Below are positions 7,418-16,514 of a stretch of 64,000 bases of DNA, piece after piece (positions within the stretch are counted from its first letter, which is position 1; each line of letters starts with the position of its first letter). The stretch comes from Parabacteroides merdae ATCC 43184 (lineage in GTDB: Bacteria > Bacteroidota > Bacteroidia > Bacteroidales > Tannerellaceae). Position numbers and translations under genes: made by a program. Location of the stretch: NCBI RefSeq assembly GCF_025151215.1, contig NZ_CP102286.1, positions 4,092,001 through 4,156,000 on the forward strand. The letters are read 5' to 3'. The notes beneath the pieces are model-generated. The model saw only the letters and a program-made list of their open reading frames with translations, searched no databases and was not told the DNA's origin.

Positions 7418-9595
7418 TTGAAAAACATAGAATATCCGAAATATAAACCTTACCTTGCAGGAAATTTAAAAACTAATGCTAATATGAAAATAACGCAACT
7501 TCGCGGTGACCTGGCGGCCTTCCGTAACCTTGAACTAAGCATTGTCCTGAACGCCATGAAAACGGAAAATAGCCGGAAGCCGGTGACCACCTTGCGGCAG
7601 AACATTCCTTATCTGACTCCCGGGATAAAAAGCCTTGCAGCAGAAAAGATACCTGTAGTTTTGTTTGGCGTTACGCTGAAGCGGGATGATGAGAGGATCG
7701 GTGTGGCTACCTATGCAGGATTGGTGCTGCTCAGTATCGGCAACCTGATCGATTATGCGGAGGCGGCTGCCATACGGGACCGGGCGGCGGGATTTCCGCA
7801 GACACTCGCTTCGTTTGTAGGATCGAGCGGACGGAGCGTTAAAATCGTGGTTCCTTTTACCTTGTCGGACGGTTCGCTGCCGAAGACGGAAAGGCATATG
7901 CGCCTTTTTCACACCCATGCCTGCCTTCGTGCAGGACGCTATTACGAAGCACAGCTCCAGTTGCCCGTCGAATGGAAAGAAGAAGGATGCCCGACGCCGG
8001 AACAAGGATGCCGTGTGTCGTATGATCCCGACCTGTATTATAATCCGGATGCCTTGCCGATCCGCCTGGAACAACCTTTGCAGATGCCTGCTCCTGTGAC
8101 GACACGCGAGGCACACGATGCCGAGACGGACCCTCTGTTGCGCATGGCGCCCGGCTATGAACGCTACAAACGCATATCGCTCCTTTATGAAACCAGCCTT
8201 ACCGACACCTTGCGGCAGGTCGGGTCGGAAGACGGTGGCGATGAAGGACGGAAAAAGTTCATCGTGCATCTGGCGCGTAAATGCCGGCAATCCGCCATCC
8301 CGGAGGAAGATGCCGTCCGTTTTGCCCTGATACACCCGTTCGGCAGGGAGCAGGAGATGGAGTTGAGGGCGACGTTCGGGAACGTCTACAGGAAAGAAAA
8401 ACATTGCAGCGTACGGCCCTGTATGCCCCGGCGGATGCTGGTGGCGATGCAGATGGAAGAGTTTATGACAAGGCGTTATGAGTTGAGGTTCAACCGGATG
8501 AAGGGATGCAAGGAGTATCGCGAACGACATTCGCTGTTTACGGACTATCGCCCGGTGACGGCCGAGGCGGTCAAAAGCATCTGTTTCGAGGCGCAGTTGG
8601 AAGGGATATCGGCAATCGAATATGACGTGCAGCGTTACGTGGACTCCCGGCGTGTTTCCCATTACTGGCCGATCGAGGAGTTCCTTTTCGATCTGCCGCA
8701 TTGGGACGGGCAGGACCGCATCCGTGCCCTTGCCGATTGTGTGCCATGCGAAAACAAGGAGTGGAGGGATTTCTTTTATATTTGGTTCCTCAGTATGGTG
8801 GCACACTGGTTGCAGATGGACAGGGAACATGCCAATAGCACGTCACCCCTGTTGGTCGGGCCGCAGGGTTGCCGCAAGAGTTCTTTTTGCCAGAGTCTTC
8901 TGCCGCCCGAATTGCGACCTTACTATGTCGATGGGATCGACTTGGGAAGCCGGAAGGATGCGGAGATGGCGTTGAACCGTTTCGCGCTGATCAACCTGGA
9001 TGAGTTCGACTCGATACCCGCTTCCCGTCAGCCTTATTTGAAAAACCTGCTTCAGAAGGCGAAAGTGACGTTGCGCAAGCCTTATGGCGAGAGCATGGAG
9101 GAGATGAGGCGGTTCGCTTCGTTTATCGCAACCTCCAATACGTTCTCTTTGCTGACCGATACCACCGGCAGCCGCCGTTTTATCGGGGTGGAGGTGAAGG
9201 GGATGATCCGGATAGAACCCATCGATTATCCTCAACTCTACGCCCAGGCGGTCAGTGCCTTGAGGGAAGGTGAACGCTATTGGTTTACCCCGGAAGAGGA
9301 GGTGCTTTTGAACCGGAATAACCGGATGTTCGAAAAGCGGCCTTTGCTGGAAGAGTTGTTCCTCCATTATTTCCGTATTCCGGAGGAAGAGGAGGTTTGT
9401 GAGCCGTTGTCAGCACCTGAAATATTGATGACAATCAGCAAACAGAGCAAAATAGACCTTACGGAAACAAAGCTGAGGTTGTTCGGACAATTAATGCAAA
9501 AATATAATGTACGGAAGAAGATGAAAAAAGACCGGAAATACTATTATGTCATACCGGAAACAGAAGAACCGGGTGCCGATGTGCCGGTCGGGTGA
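7418..9595 (+). CDS. VirE/D5-like primase-helicase (BT4734-like N-terminus)
   Basis: 725 residues; an alternative start is at 7484 (MKITQLRGD). The N-terminal part has hallmarks of the BT4734-like VirE N-terminal domain: GSSGRSVKIVVPF near residue 135 and CRVSYDPDLYYNPDA near 198-212. An obvious DxD-type primase acidic pair is not seen, so primase activity is doubtful. The C-terminal half is a VirE/D5-type P-loop ATPase with Walker A GPQGCRKSS at 481-489, Walker B INLDEFD near 525-531, and a following ATSN/GSRRF region as in superfamily 3-like helicases. Such proteins replicate mobile elements elsewhere; in Bacteroidales many chromosomal copies stand beside a HU-like gene with no known role. 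The iteron field at 7168-7404 ends 13 bp before the start. No integrase, relaxase or capsid gene is nearby. Confidence 0.8.
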   Translation: MKNIEYPKYKPYLAGNLKTNANMKITQLRGDLAAFRNLELSIVLNAMKTENSRKPVTTLRQNIPYLTPGIKSLAAEKIPVVLFGVTLKRDDERIGVATYAGLVLLSIGNLIDYAEAAAIRDRAAGFPQTLASFVGSSGRSVKIVVPFTLSDGSLPKTERHMRLFHTHACLRAGRYYEAQLQLPVEWKEEGCPTPEQGCRVSYDPDLYYNPDALPIRLEQPLQMPAPVTTREAHDAETDPLLRMAPGYERYKRISLLYETSLTDTLRQVGSEDGGDEGRKKFIVHLARKCRQSAIPEEDAVRFALIHPFGREQEMELRATFGNVYRKEKHCSVRPCMPRRMLVAMQMEEFMTRRYELRFNRMKGCKEYRERHSLFTDYRPVTAEAVKSICFEAQLEGISAIEYDVQRYVDSRRVSHYWPIEEFLFDLPHWDGQDRIRALADCVPCENKEWRDFFYIWFLSMVAHWLQMDREHANSTSPLLVGPQGCRKSSFCQSLLPPELRPYYVDGIDLGSRKDAEMALNRFALINLDEFDSIPASRQPYLKNLLQKAKVTLRKPYGESMEEMRRFASFIATSNTFSLLTDTTGSRRFIGVEVKGMIRIEPIDYPQLYAQAVSALREGERYWFTPEEEVLLNRNNRMFEKRPLLEELFLHYFRIPEEEEVCEPLSAPEILMTISKQSKIDLTETKLRLFGQLMQKYNVRKKMKKDRKYYYVIPETEEPGADVPVG

Positions 9596-9599
9596 GTAC

Positions 9600-9679
9600 A
9601 TCGACATCTGTATCGACACCAACATCGACACCTGATAATAGATAAATAATCAGGTGGTTGGGTTGAAAGGTGTCGATGT
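9600..9679 (+). repeat. Overlapping alternative hairpins between VirE-like and HU genes
   Basis: ATCGACA occurs at 9600, 9612 and 9624 on a 12-bp period. ACATCGACACCT (9622-9633) pairs perfectly with AGGTGTCGATGT (9668-9679), while CACCTGAT (9629-9636) pairs perfectly with ATCAGGTG (9649-9656). The two stems share 9629-9633 and so cannot both form. This looks like an attenuator or a protein-binding site between two co-directional genes. No T-tract follows. Confidence 0.7.
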
Positions 9680-9713
9680 GTAGCATGATAATCATTTATA
9701 AAAATAATATAGT

Positions 9714-10109
9714 ATGAGTATACAATACAGATTTGTCCCCATTTATGATAACCTGAATGAGGACAGCGAGAAAGTAACGGGTTTTTATCCCAAAGTAGTC
9801 AGCCGTGGCACAATAAACAAAGAGCGGATGTTTGAAGAAATATCGCACGGTTCGTCTTCCCTCCGTTCGGAACTGGCACGTTCGTGGATGCTGATGGAAG
9901 ACTATATTATAGATCGGTTGAAAGATGGTTACGATGTCTGCCTGAACGATTTTTGCACTTTCGGTATCTCCGCCAAATACCGTCGTGTAGACCGCATCAA
10001 CGAAATCCGAGCCGAATCCATTTTCGTAAAGGGCATGCATGTCCGCACTTCGGAGGTCGTCAATAAAAAACTCAAATGGGCGCGTTTCGAGAGGGAGTCG
10101 GAGAAATGA
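9714..10109 (+). CDS. HU-HIG family DNA-binding protein
   Basis: 131 residues beginning MSIQYRFVPIYDN. It fits the Bacteroidales HU-HIG histone-like family: an IHF/HU-like core (GTINKERMFEEISHGSSSLR, then LKDGYDVCLNDFCTFGISAKY) and a basic C-terminus (KKLKWARFERE). These proteins are predicted to bend or coat DNA. The gene lies 118 bp downstream of the VirE-like helicase on the same strand, a pairing seen repeatedly in Bacteroidales. In many genomes an N-acetylmuramoyl-L-alanine amidase follows; none is present here. A plausible role is binding the iteron region or the nested repeats at 9600-9679, but nothing in the sequence proves this. Confidence 0.85.
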   Translation: MSIQYRFVPIYDNLNEDSEKVTGFYPKVVSRGTINKERMFEEISHGSSSLRSELARSWMLMEDYIIDRLKDGYDVCLNDFCTFGISAKYRRVDRINEIRAESIFVKGMHVRTSEVVNKKLKWARFERESEK

Positions 10110-10138
10110 ATCGATATGATAATATTTCCGTGTGTTAA

Positions 10139-10265
10139 TCGGTATTTCTATCGTCTTGTCCTTTTTTCGTCGGTATTTATATCACGCGGTCCGTTCTTGG
10201 TAGCTTTGCCCGTGAAACTTGAAACGAGCACCTACCGCGCGTGGTAAAGACTTATTCTATTTTTG
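10139..10265 (+). promoter_or_regulatory. Intergenic direct repeat and candidate -7 box
   Basis: TCGGTATTTnTATC is repeated at 10139-10152 and 10170-10183 (31 bp apart). Further on, TATTTTTG (10258-10265) matches TAnnTTTG and lies about 70 bp before the DUF3575 gene. No -33 TTTG is found at proper spacing, so the promoter call is tentative. Confidence 0.4.
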
Positions 10266-10333
10266 TGTCGGGATAAACTGTATTATCCCCTTTGCTGTTT
10301 AACATGGGATAGAAAAACGAAAGATAATTAAAA

Positions 10334-10900
10334 ATGAAGTGTATGAAAAAAGTACTTTTCCTCTTTTTGCTTCTAGCCGGCATGACGAATGTTTATGGGC
10401 AGAAGTTTGCGGTAAAGTCAAACTTGCTGTACGACGTGACTGCAACGATCAACCTCGGTGTTGAAATGGGATTGAGCAAGAAGTGGACACTGGACTTGTC
10501 CGGTAACTACAACGGATGGAAGTTTGGCGACGACATGCGTTGGAAACATTGGATGGTTCAGCCGGAAGCGCGTTATTGGTTATGTGAGAAGTTTAACGGC
10601 CATTTTCTCGGAGTGCATGCCCATTATGCCGATTATAATGTCGGCGGGATCAAATTCCTGAGTAAAAATATGGAGAATTATCGTTATCAGGGCAACCTCT
10701 ACGGAGCCGGCTTGTCCTATGGTTACCAATGGCTGCTGAGCAACCGTTGGAGCATGGAGGCTGTGATCGGTGTCGGATGGGCGCATCTGGACTATGATAA
10801 ATATCCGTGCGCATCGTGCGGTACGGTTCAGAAGAGCGAAACGAAAGACTATTTCGGAGTGACGAAGGCTGCTCTTTCTATTATTTACTTTATTAAATAA
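10334..10900 (+). CDS. DUF3575 outer-membrane protein
   Basis: 188 residues with a signal peptide (MKKVLFLFLLLAGMTNVYGQ; a second start at 10343 is possible). The mature start KFAVKSNLLYDVTATINLGVEM and the repeated aromatic strands (RWKHWMVQPEARYWLCEKF, WSMEAVIGVGWAHLDYD) are typical of DUF3575, a small beta-barrel-like family that in Bacteroidales often opens fimbrial operons next to DUF3868 genes. A Cys pair (PCASC) near the C-terminus may form a disulfide. It is 8 bp from the DUF3868 gene, so the two are almost certainly co-transcribed. Confidence 0.8.
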   Translation: MKCMKKVLFLFLLLAGMTNVYGQKFAVKSNLLYDVTATINLGVEMGLSKKWTLDLSGNYNGWKFGDDMRWKHWMVQPEARYWLCEKFNGHFLGVHAHYADYNVGGIKFLSKNMENYRYQGNLYGAGLSYGYQWLLSNRWSMEAVIGVGWAHLDYDKYPCASCGTVQKSETKDYFGVTKAALSIIYFIK

Positions 10901-10908
10901 TCGGAGCG

Positions 10909-12375
10909 ATGAAGAAAACAATGAAAATATATATGGCAGCAGCTTTGCTGGCTGTCGTTTCGCCGGCTATCCTGGCTCAGGCCCCGGTAAAAGTGGTTTG
11001 TAACGAACTGAAACAAAAAGGGAACGAATTGGTGATCGACGCCGTGATCACGGTCGACGGTAGCCGGATCAAATCTCGCGATAACCTCTCCCTGACACCG
11101 GTCTTGGAATCGGCTTCGCAGAAGGAAGGGCTGCCTTCCATCCTGCTGAACGGACGGATCAGTCAGAAAGTGTATGACCGCGAGATCGCTTTGAACAACT
11201 TGCAGGATGAACCCCGCTTTTTGGTCGTGCAGGCCGGAAAGAGCGAAAGCGTCATCAACTATAAGACGGTAATCCCGTTTGAGCCGTGGATGAAAGACGC
11301 TCGCTTCGTGCTGATCCCGAACATGTGCGGTTGTGGAAAAGAGGAACAGGGTGCTCTGCTCGTGATGGCCGACAAGGTCCTGACCCGTCCCGACAAGCGG
11401 TATGAGGTGCAGCCTACCCTGGCTTATATCTCTCCGGAAGCGGAAACGGTAAAACATCGTGCCGAGGTGGGGACTGCTTATCTGGACTTCCAGGTGGGAA
11501 AATATGCGATCCTGCCGGATTTCCGTAACAATGCGCTGGAACTGGCGAAGATCGACAATACGGTCAGTACGGTCGTAAACGATAAGAACATCACGCTTGA
11601 AGGCATTATCCTGAAAGGTTTTGCGTCGCCCGAAGGCAGCTACAAGTCCAATACGGTCCTGGCCGGCAATCGTGTGAAAGCGCTTGCCGAATATATACGG
11701 AAGAAACACGACTTCAAACCGGAGCTGTTCACGTTAGATAACGGTTCAGAAGATTGGGAAGGCCTGAAAGCAAAAGTAGAGGCCGACCGGAGCGTTCCTT
11801 CGCGTGAGGCTGTGCTGGCTATCATCAACAGCAATGACGAGCCGGACAAGAAAGACGCCAGGCTGGCTGCTTTGGACGGAGGGGCTCCTTACCGTTATGT
11901 ATTGAAGAATATCTATCCTTCGTTGCGCCGTTCCGATTACCGTGTCGCTTACCAGGTGCGTTTCTTTACGGTCGAAGAAGGACGCGAGATTATCAAGACG
12001 CGTCCGCAGCAGTTGAGTTTGAGCGAAATGTTCGCGGTGGCCAACAGCTACGAGATCGGAAGCAAGGAATATAATGAAGTGTTCGAGATTGCGGTCCGCA
12101 TGTACAGCGACGATCCTGTCGCCAATCTGAACGCCGCCAATATCGCATTGTCGAAGAACGATTTGGATGCGGCCCGTACTTATCTGGCTAAGGCCGGCAA
12201 TAGCCCCGAAGCCATCCATGCGCGTGGTGTCCTGAACCTGCTGGATGGGAATCTGGACGAGGCAGGAAAACTGCTGGAACAGGCAAAAGCTGCCGGTGTG
12301 AAGGAAGCAGCGGCCAATTTGGACGAGTTGCGTAAGAAAGAGGCCGATAATCAGCTCTTTGATAGCTTTGAGTAG
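10909..12375 (+). CDS. DUF3868 protein with OmpA-like and TPR regions
   Basis: 488 residues with a Sec signal (AAALLAVVSPAILAQA). The N-terminal ~150 residues match the DUF3868 pattern (VCNELKQKGNELVIDAVITVDG; FVLIPNMCGCG). The middle (GTAYLDFQVGKYAILPDFRNN ... LKGFASPEGSYKSNTVLAGNRVKALAEYI) resembles an OmpA-type domain that contacts peptidoglycan. The C-terminal ~110 residues are alpha-helical TPR-like repeats (PVANLNAANIALSKNDLDAA). The family accompanies fimbrial operons and is thought to help surface assembly. Here the pair is cut off from the fimbrillins by the VirE/HU cassette. Confidence 0.75.
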   Translation: MKKTMKIYMAAALLAVVSPAILAQAPVKVVCNELKQKGNELVIDAVITVDGSRIKSRDNLSLTPVLESASQKEGLPSILLNGRISQKVYDREIALNNLQDEPRFLVVQAGKSESVINYKTVIPFEPWMKDARFVLIPNMCGCGKEEQGALLVMADKVLTRPDKRYEVQPTLAYISPEAETVKHRAEVGTAYLDFQVGKYAILPDFRNNALELAKIDNTVSTVVNDKNITLEGIILKGFASPEGSYKSNTVLAGNRVKALAEYIRKKHDFKPELFTLDNGSEDWEGLKAKVEADRSVPSREAVLAIINSNDEPDKKDARLAALDGGAPYRYVLKNIYPSLRRSDYRVAYQVRFFTVEEGREIIKTRPQQLSLSEMFAVANSYEIGSKEYNEVFEIAVRMYSDDPVANLNAANIALSKNDLDAARTYLAKAGNSPEAIHARGVLNLLDGNLDEAGKLLEQAKAAGVKEAAANLDELRKKEADNQLFDSFE

Positions 12376-12419
12376 TAAGATTGAGACTTTTACAGTGCAA
12401 CCTTTGCGGCATTAACCCA

Positions 12420-12427
12420 TATCTTTG
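12420..12427 (+). promoter_or_regulatory. Candidate -7 box for small gene
   Basis: TATCTTTG matches TAnnTTTG, 49 bp before the start at 12477. No -33 TTTG at proper spacing is visible. Confidence 0.45.
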
Positions 12428-12476
12428 TAATATGGAGTTTGCATATAGGAGATTGAGAATTTAAATTATTAAGATT

Positions 12477-12821
12477 ATGGAACGTATAGTGGATGTCGAA
12501 AAGGTTCTGATGAACGAGATAGACAACCTGCATGGTGTCTACTTATATCTCGAAGGCGATTCATGGTGCGCGTATGAACGTTCTGCTTATTATCTGGCCA
12601 AATTGAATGTGCCGGTGATACTACAGAAAGAAGTAATCCGCGAGGGGTACGATGTGGTTTTGTTGAAAGCACTGTTTGCAGTGGATGACATGTGTTTGCC
12701 ACTGGCTCCTAAAATGGAGTTGAAGAGGGTGGCGGATGACAAGTTGCAGTTCCACATGTATGACGATATTGATGGTTTTCCCGAATGGAAAGCTTCTCAA
12801 TTGAATAAGCTGCCTGCGTGA
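12477..12821 (+). CDS. Hypothetical protein, 114 aa
   Basis: Not recognised. A soluble, acidic-to-neutral protein without signal peptide or membrane segment: MERIVDVEKVLMNEIDNLHGVYLYLEGDSWCAYERSAY and onward. The frame has its own TATCTTTG box upstream and is closed by a strong terminator at 12901-12940, which supports a real single-gene transcript. No catalytic motif is evident. The next gene converges from the other strand. Confidence 0.7.
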   Translation: MERIVDVEKVLMNEIDNLHGVYLYLEGDSWCAYERSAYYLAKLNVPVILQKEVIREGYDVVLLKALFAVDDMCLPLAPKMELKRVADDKLQFHMYDDIDGFPEWKASQLNKLPA

Positions 12822-12900
12822 CAGGTTGTTGAATAGCATTTTTATTAAACAGCCGTGAGGCTTGAATAAATACTAAGTTGTAAAATTGAGGGTGTATTTT

Positions 12901-12940
12901 GTCCCGAAGGCTGATCGAAAGATCCCCTTCGGGACTTTTT
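12901..12940 (+). terminator. Rho-independent terminator
   Basis: Perfect 10-bp stem GTCCCGAAGG / CCTTCGGGAC followed by TTTTT, 79 bp after the 114-aa gene. The T-tract is on the plus strand only, so it serves that gene and not the convergent thiamine operon. Confidence 0.9.
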
Positions 12941-12994
12941 ATTATAAGAATATTTGAAACATACAAATGATGATTTACATCTGCCAAAATTGAA

Positions 12995-13633
12995 CTACAT
13001 TATTTGGAGGGTGCGGTAAACTATGATCCGGGCATCCGCAGAGAGGGTGACGGTGAAGTTGTTACCGGTTGCCTCGTTTAACGTGCCTTGCCACCAGGCT
13101 GTCAGCCGGCGGTTGCGGATGGGCCAGCGCAGCCCGGTGGTGGAAATCGTGCCGGAAGGGGCGAGCGAGAAAAGGGACACTTGGGTTCCGGGTTTACTTT
13201 CCAGTGTTGTCGTTTGAAGGATAGGAGTGAAGATCCCATAGTCTGAAAGCATCTCTATCCGTTGGAACAGCGGGGCGTAGTCCATCAGCAACGAGATATT
13301 GCCTAACGTATGGTCTTCGCGCAGCCCGGTAGCTCCTAATATCAGAACTTCCTGCTGCCCGGACCGGTGGGCGAAGCGGACGGATTTTGTCAGGTCGTTT
13401 ATTTCCTGGTCCTCTACGATATGGATGCGGTCGGCATACTGTTCACGAAAACGGGATGGGATACTGTCGAGGTCTCCGACAATCGCTGTCGGAGTGATGC
13501 CTGCTTTATCCAACGCCTCGACGGCTCCGTCACAAGCGATGACGACGGAGGCTTGATGCAGAAGATGAAGCGGTAAAGCTGTTTGCGGAAAACGGCCGTT
13601 TGCCACGACTACGCAATTATAAGGTGCTATCAT
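12995..13633 (-). CDS. Thiamine pyrophosphokinase
   Basis: 212 residues. Family motifs are in order: VIACDGAVEALDKAGI (nucleotide-side loop), VGDLDSIP (metal-binding Asp pair), EDQEINDLTKSVRFA, and GATGLREDHTLGN. These match ATP:thiamine diphosphotransferases that make thiamine diphosphate from imported thiamine; the C-terminal beta-sandwich domain follows. The start overlaps the end of the permease gene by 17 bp, so translation is probably coupled. It is the last gene of the riboswitch-controlled thiamine uptake operon and traps the vitamin after transport. No separate terminator is obvious downstream. Confidence 0.9.
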   Translation of the reverse strand: MIAPYNCVVVANGRFPQTALPLHLLHQASVVIACDGAVEALDKAGITPTAIVGDLDSIPSRFREQYADRIHIVEDQEINDLTKSVRFAHRSGQQEVLILGATGLREDHTLGNISLLMDYAPLFQRIEMLSDYGIFTPILQTTTLESKPGTQVSLFSLAPSGTISTTGLRWPIRNRRLTAWWQGTLNEATGNNFTVTLSADARIIVYRTLQIM

Positions 13634-14234
13634 TTGTTCTTATTCCTTTCTTTTTCCAAGTGTATAATCCGGCTGCCGCCAGTATGGCGTAGCAAATATA
13701 GAGAAACATTGTGGGATAGAGCCCACGCAGGTAATAAAGATAGACGGACACGCAGTTGACGACGATCCAGAAGATCCAGTGCTCGACGATCCGGCGTGCC
13801 AGCATCCAAGTGGCGACGATTCCGACGGCGGTGGTAAAAGCATCGCCTGCCGGTATCGGCGAATCGGTGAAATAATGCAGGACATAATAGAGTAACGCAA
13901 ACAGGGCGACGATGGAAAAGCTGATCCCGGCAAAAAGACGGAGTGTCATATTGCGGTAGAGGATTACCTCCTGAGGAGCTGTCTCTATGTCTTCCGCTGT
14001 TTGTTCTTGCCTGCCCTTGCTGCGTGTCCATTGCCAGAAACCGTATATGCTGATGGCTACATAATAGATGTTCAATCCCATATCCGCATATATCTTTGAA
14101 AAGAAAAAGACAAAAACATAGACAAGGGAAGTCAGGAAGCCGACAACCCACATGGCACGATGCTGCCTTATCTCCAGAAAGAGATAAAGCAGGCCGGTCA
14201 GTACTCCGAAATATTCCAGTAATTGTTCCATCAT
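13617..14234 (-). CDS. pnuT: PnuC-family permease, probable thiamine transporter PnuT
   Basis: 205 residues, strongly hydrophobic, with about seven membrane segments. PnuC-family signatures include GLLYLFLEIRQHRAMWVVGFL and YGFWQWTRSKG. PnuC-type proteins carry nicotinamide riboside or related vitamins by facilitated diffusion. When placed behind a TPP riboswitch and beside thiamine pyrophosphokinase, the relative PnuT is assigned to thiamine, as shown for B. thetaiotaomicron. The substrate here is inferred from context. The start follows the TonB receptor stop codon without a gap (14234/14235). Confidence 0.85.
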   Translation of the reverse strand: MMEQLLEYFGVLTGLLYLFLEIRQHRAMWVVGFLTSLVYVFVFFFSKIYADMGLNIYYVAISIYGFWQWTRSKGRQEQTAEDIETAPQEVILYRNMTLRLFAGISFSIVALFALLYYVLHYFTDSPIPAGDAFTTAVGIVATWMLARRIVEHWIFWIVVNCVSVYLYYLRGLYPTMFLYICYAILAAAGLYTWKKKGIRTNDSTL

Positions 14235-16442
14235 TTAGAATTTGAATGTTACCCGTGCCATTGCGTTTGTTCCCGCCTGGGTGAAATAGCCGTCTTCTTT
14301 GTAACGTTCGCCGTCGACCATTGCCGAGTATACCCATGCATTGGTTTCGTATTGCTCGTTGAACAAATTGTTGATCGTGACATCGAGGGCGATCTCCTTC
14401 ATAAACTTCGGTTTGAAAACGTAGCCGACACGCAGGTTGCTGACGAAATAGGGATCGATGGAACGGTCTTTGCAAGAGGTGTTGTCGATATACTGGCGGC
14501 CGACAAACTGGGAGTTGAAACTTGCGCTGAATTGTTTCCAGCTGAAATTGAACATGCTGTTGGCGATGATGTCTGGCGAAAAGGCGATGTCGGTTGTCCC
14601 TAAGTCGTTGTGGTCCTCGCGTAGGAAGTTCCAGTCGGCATCGTAAACCTCGATGCTTTCGATGAAGTTCTTGATCTTGTTCCGGCTGAGTGTCAGGTTT
14701 CCGCTCCAGTCCAGCCAGCGGGCGATTTCCACGCCTCCCGTGAGTTCTATTCCCATCCGGTAGCTGTCTTTGATATTGGAAGTGAGGGCTTCGCCGATTT
14801 CGCTGATCTTGCCGGTCAGGATCAGCTGGTTGCTGTAATCCATGAAGTAAAGATTGGCGCCGACATGGAAACGGGAGTTTCCGAAACCGTAACCCGCTTC
14901 ATAGTCGTAGAGCGTCTCGTGCTGCGGGCGTTCGTCCCGGCCGGCCTCGGTGAAGTTGTCCCGGTTTGGTTCGCGGTTGGCTACCGAGAACGAGACGAAC
15001 GCGTTGTGGCCTCCCTTCTGGAAGTTAATGCCCGCCTTGGGGTTGAAGAAGTTCCAGTGCTTGTCGACATTCACGTGGTCGCCGGCTTTGTCGTCGCTGC
15101 CTTCGATCGTGTAGTGGATGCCCCGGTACTGCATGTCCAGATAACCGTTCAGGTTGGGATGGAGCTGGTAATTGGCCTTGGCATACATATTATAATCCAG
15201 TTTGTCACCCGTGTTACGGTAATATTCGTAGTCCGGTTCGGGAAGGTTGTTCGATTGTTTCGCCCACATGACACGCCCGAAGTGGTCGCCGTCGTAACGG
15301 TTGATGGCGGCTCCGGCTGAGAATTGCAAACGCTCTCCCCGATAGTTGGCGCTGTAGATCGCTCCGTAGAAGTCGTTTTCCAGCCACTTGCGGCGGACGA
15401 GGTCCGTCTTGGCGATGGTGTCTCCCTGGCTGTCGATATATGGGGGCAGTTTGTAGTCCTTGACTTTGGCTCCTCCTTTATAATCTTCATAATAGCCTGC
15501 CCCATGTGTGTAATGGAGTGTCAGGTTCATGTTCCACAGATCGCTCAGGCGCTGGCTGGCTGTCAGGTGGTAGTTCTGCTGCCGGTAATTGTCTGTTTGG
15601 TTCTTGTAATATTTGGTGACCCCGTCTTCTTTATATTCCCCGCAAGGGTTGTAGGTGCGGTCTGAATCTAGCAGATAGGAAGGGACGCCGGTCCATGCCT
15701 GGTAGGTCTTCTCGATGCTGCCGAAAGTCTGGAAGCGAATCAGCGTGTTGTTTCCGTAGTAAGCCGCCGAAGCAAAGTAAGAGTGCATGTTGGCCTTGGC
15801 TCGGTCGATGTATCCGTCGCTCTGGATATTGGAATAGCGGGCATCGAAAACGAAATGGTCCTGTAGAAGCCCGGTTCCGAGCTTGACAGTGTTCTTGACT
15901 GTCCCGAACGATCCGGCCGAGACCGAATATTCGGCATAAGGTTTCAACTCCGATTTCTGCGTCTGCATGGCGACGGTTGCTCCGAAGGCGGCTGCCCCGT
16001 TGGTCGAGGTCCCGGCTCCGCGTTGTATCTGGATATTATCGACCGAAGAGGCAAAGTCTGGCATGTTCACCCAGAAGACCGTGTGTGACTCGGAGTCGTT
16101 TACCGGTACTCCATTGACTGTGATGTTGATACGGTTGGCATCCGTCCCCCGGATGCGGAAACCGGAATAGCCGATACCTGTCCCTGCATCTGACGTCATG
16201 ATTACGGACGGCGATTGGAGGATCAGGAAGGGGATGCCTTGTCCGTCGTTCCGACGATTCAGCTCGTCCTTTGTCAGTTCGCTGTAGGCAACCGGTGTCC
16301 CTTTGGCTACTTTGGTTGCGGTGACGACCACTTCGTCCAGCGAGATGTCTTTTGAGATTTTCAGAGAATCGGCCGGTCCGGTCGTTTTGCCTTCCGCCGA
16401 CAATGCCATTAATGTTGAGGCAATAATAAGAACACTTTTCAT
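14235..16442 (-). CDS. TonB-dependent outer-membrane thiamine receptor
   Basis: The frame is open from 16532, but that would start inside the riboswitch. The start at 16442 gives a proper signal (MKSVLIIASTLMALSAEGKT) and 735 residues. A TonB box (DEVVVTATK) precedes a plug domain (residues ~50-170, with IRGTDANRINITVNGVPVND and IQIQRGAGTSTNGAAAFG) and a beta-barrel ending in Phe (MARVTFKF), as expected of a BamA-assembled barrel. The TPP riboswitch upstream and the permease and kinase genes downstream point to thiamine or a phosphorylated thiamine as cargo, like the OMthi receptor of B. thetaiotaomicron. First gene of the operon. Confidence 0.9.
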   Translation of the reverse strand: MKSVLIIASTLMALSAEGKTTGPADSLKISKDISLDEVVVTATKVAKGTPVAYSELTKDELNRRNDGQGIPFLILQSPSVIMTSDAGTGIGYSGFRIRGTDANRINITVNGVPVNDSESHTVFWVNMPDFASSVDNIQIQRGAGTSTNGAAAFGATVAMQTQKSELKPYAEYSVSAGSFGTVKNTVKLGTGLLQDHFVFDARYSNIQSDGYIDRAKANMHSYFASAAYYGNNTLIRFQTFGSIEKTYQAWTGVPSYLLDSDRTYNPCGEYKEDGVTKYYKNQTDNYRQQNYHLTASQRLSDLWNMNLTLHYTHGAGYYEDYKGGAKVKDYKLPPYIDSQGDTIAKTDLVRRKWLENDFYGAIYSANYRGERLQFSAGAAINRYDGDHFGRVMWAKQSNNLPEPDYEYYRNTGDKLDYNMYAKANYQLHPNLNGYLDMQYRGIHYTIEGSDDKAGDHVNVDKHWNFFNPKAGINFQKGGHNAFVSFSVANREPNRDNFTEAGRDERPQHETLYDYEAGYGFGNSRFHVGANLYFMDYSNQLILTGKISEIGEALTSNIKDSYRMGIELTGGVEIARWLDWSGNLTLSRNKIKNFIESIEVYDADWNFLREDHNDLGTTDIAFSPDIIANSMFNFSWKQFSASFNSQFVGRQYIDNTSCKDRSIDPYFVSNLRVGYVFKPKFMKEIALDVTINNLFNEQYETNAWVYSAMVDGERYKEDGYFTQAGTNAMARVTFKF

Positions 16443-16514
16443 CCTTTTTCTTTTTGATAACCTGAATTTTAAAAGGAATAGCAGAGGTGGACTGTTTTTA
16501 CTGAAGATACACTT

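Noticed and set aside
7535..8830. 431-codon open frame on the minus strand across the VirE-like gene
   Set aside because: It lies antisense within a clear helicase gene; His/Arg/Gln-rich composition is typical of antisense shadow frames.
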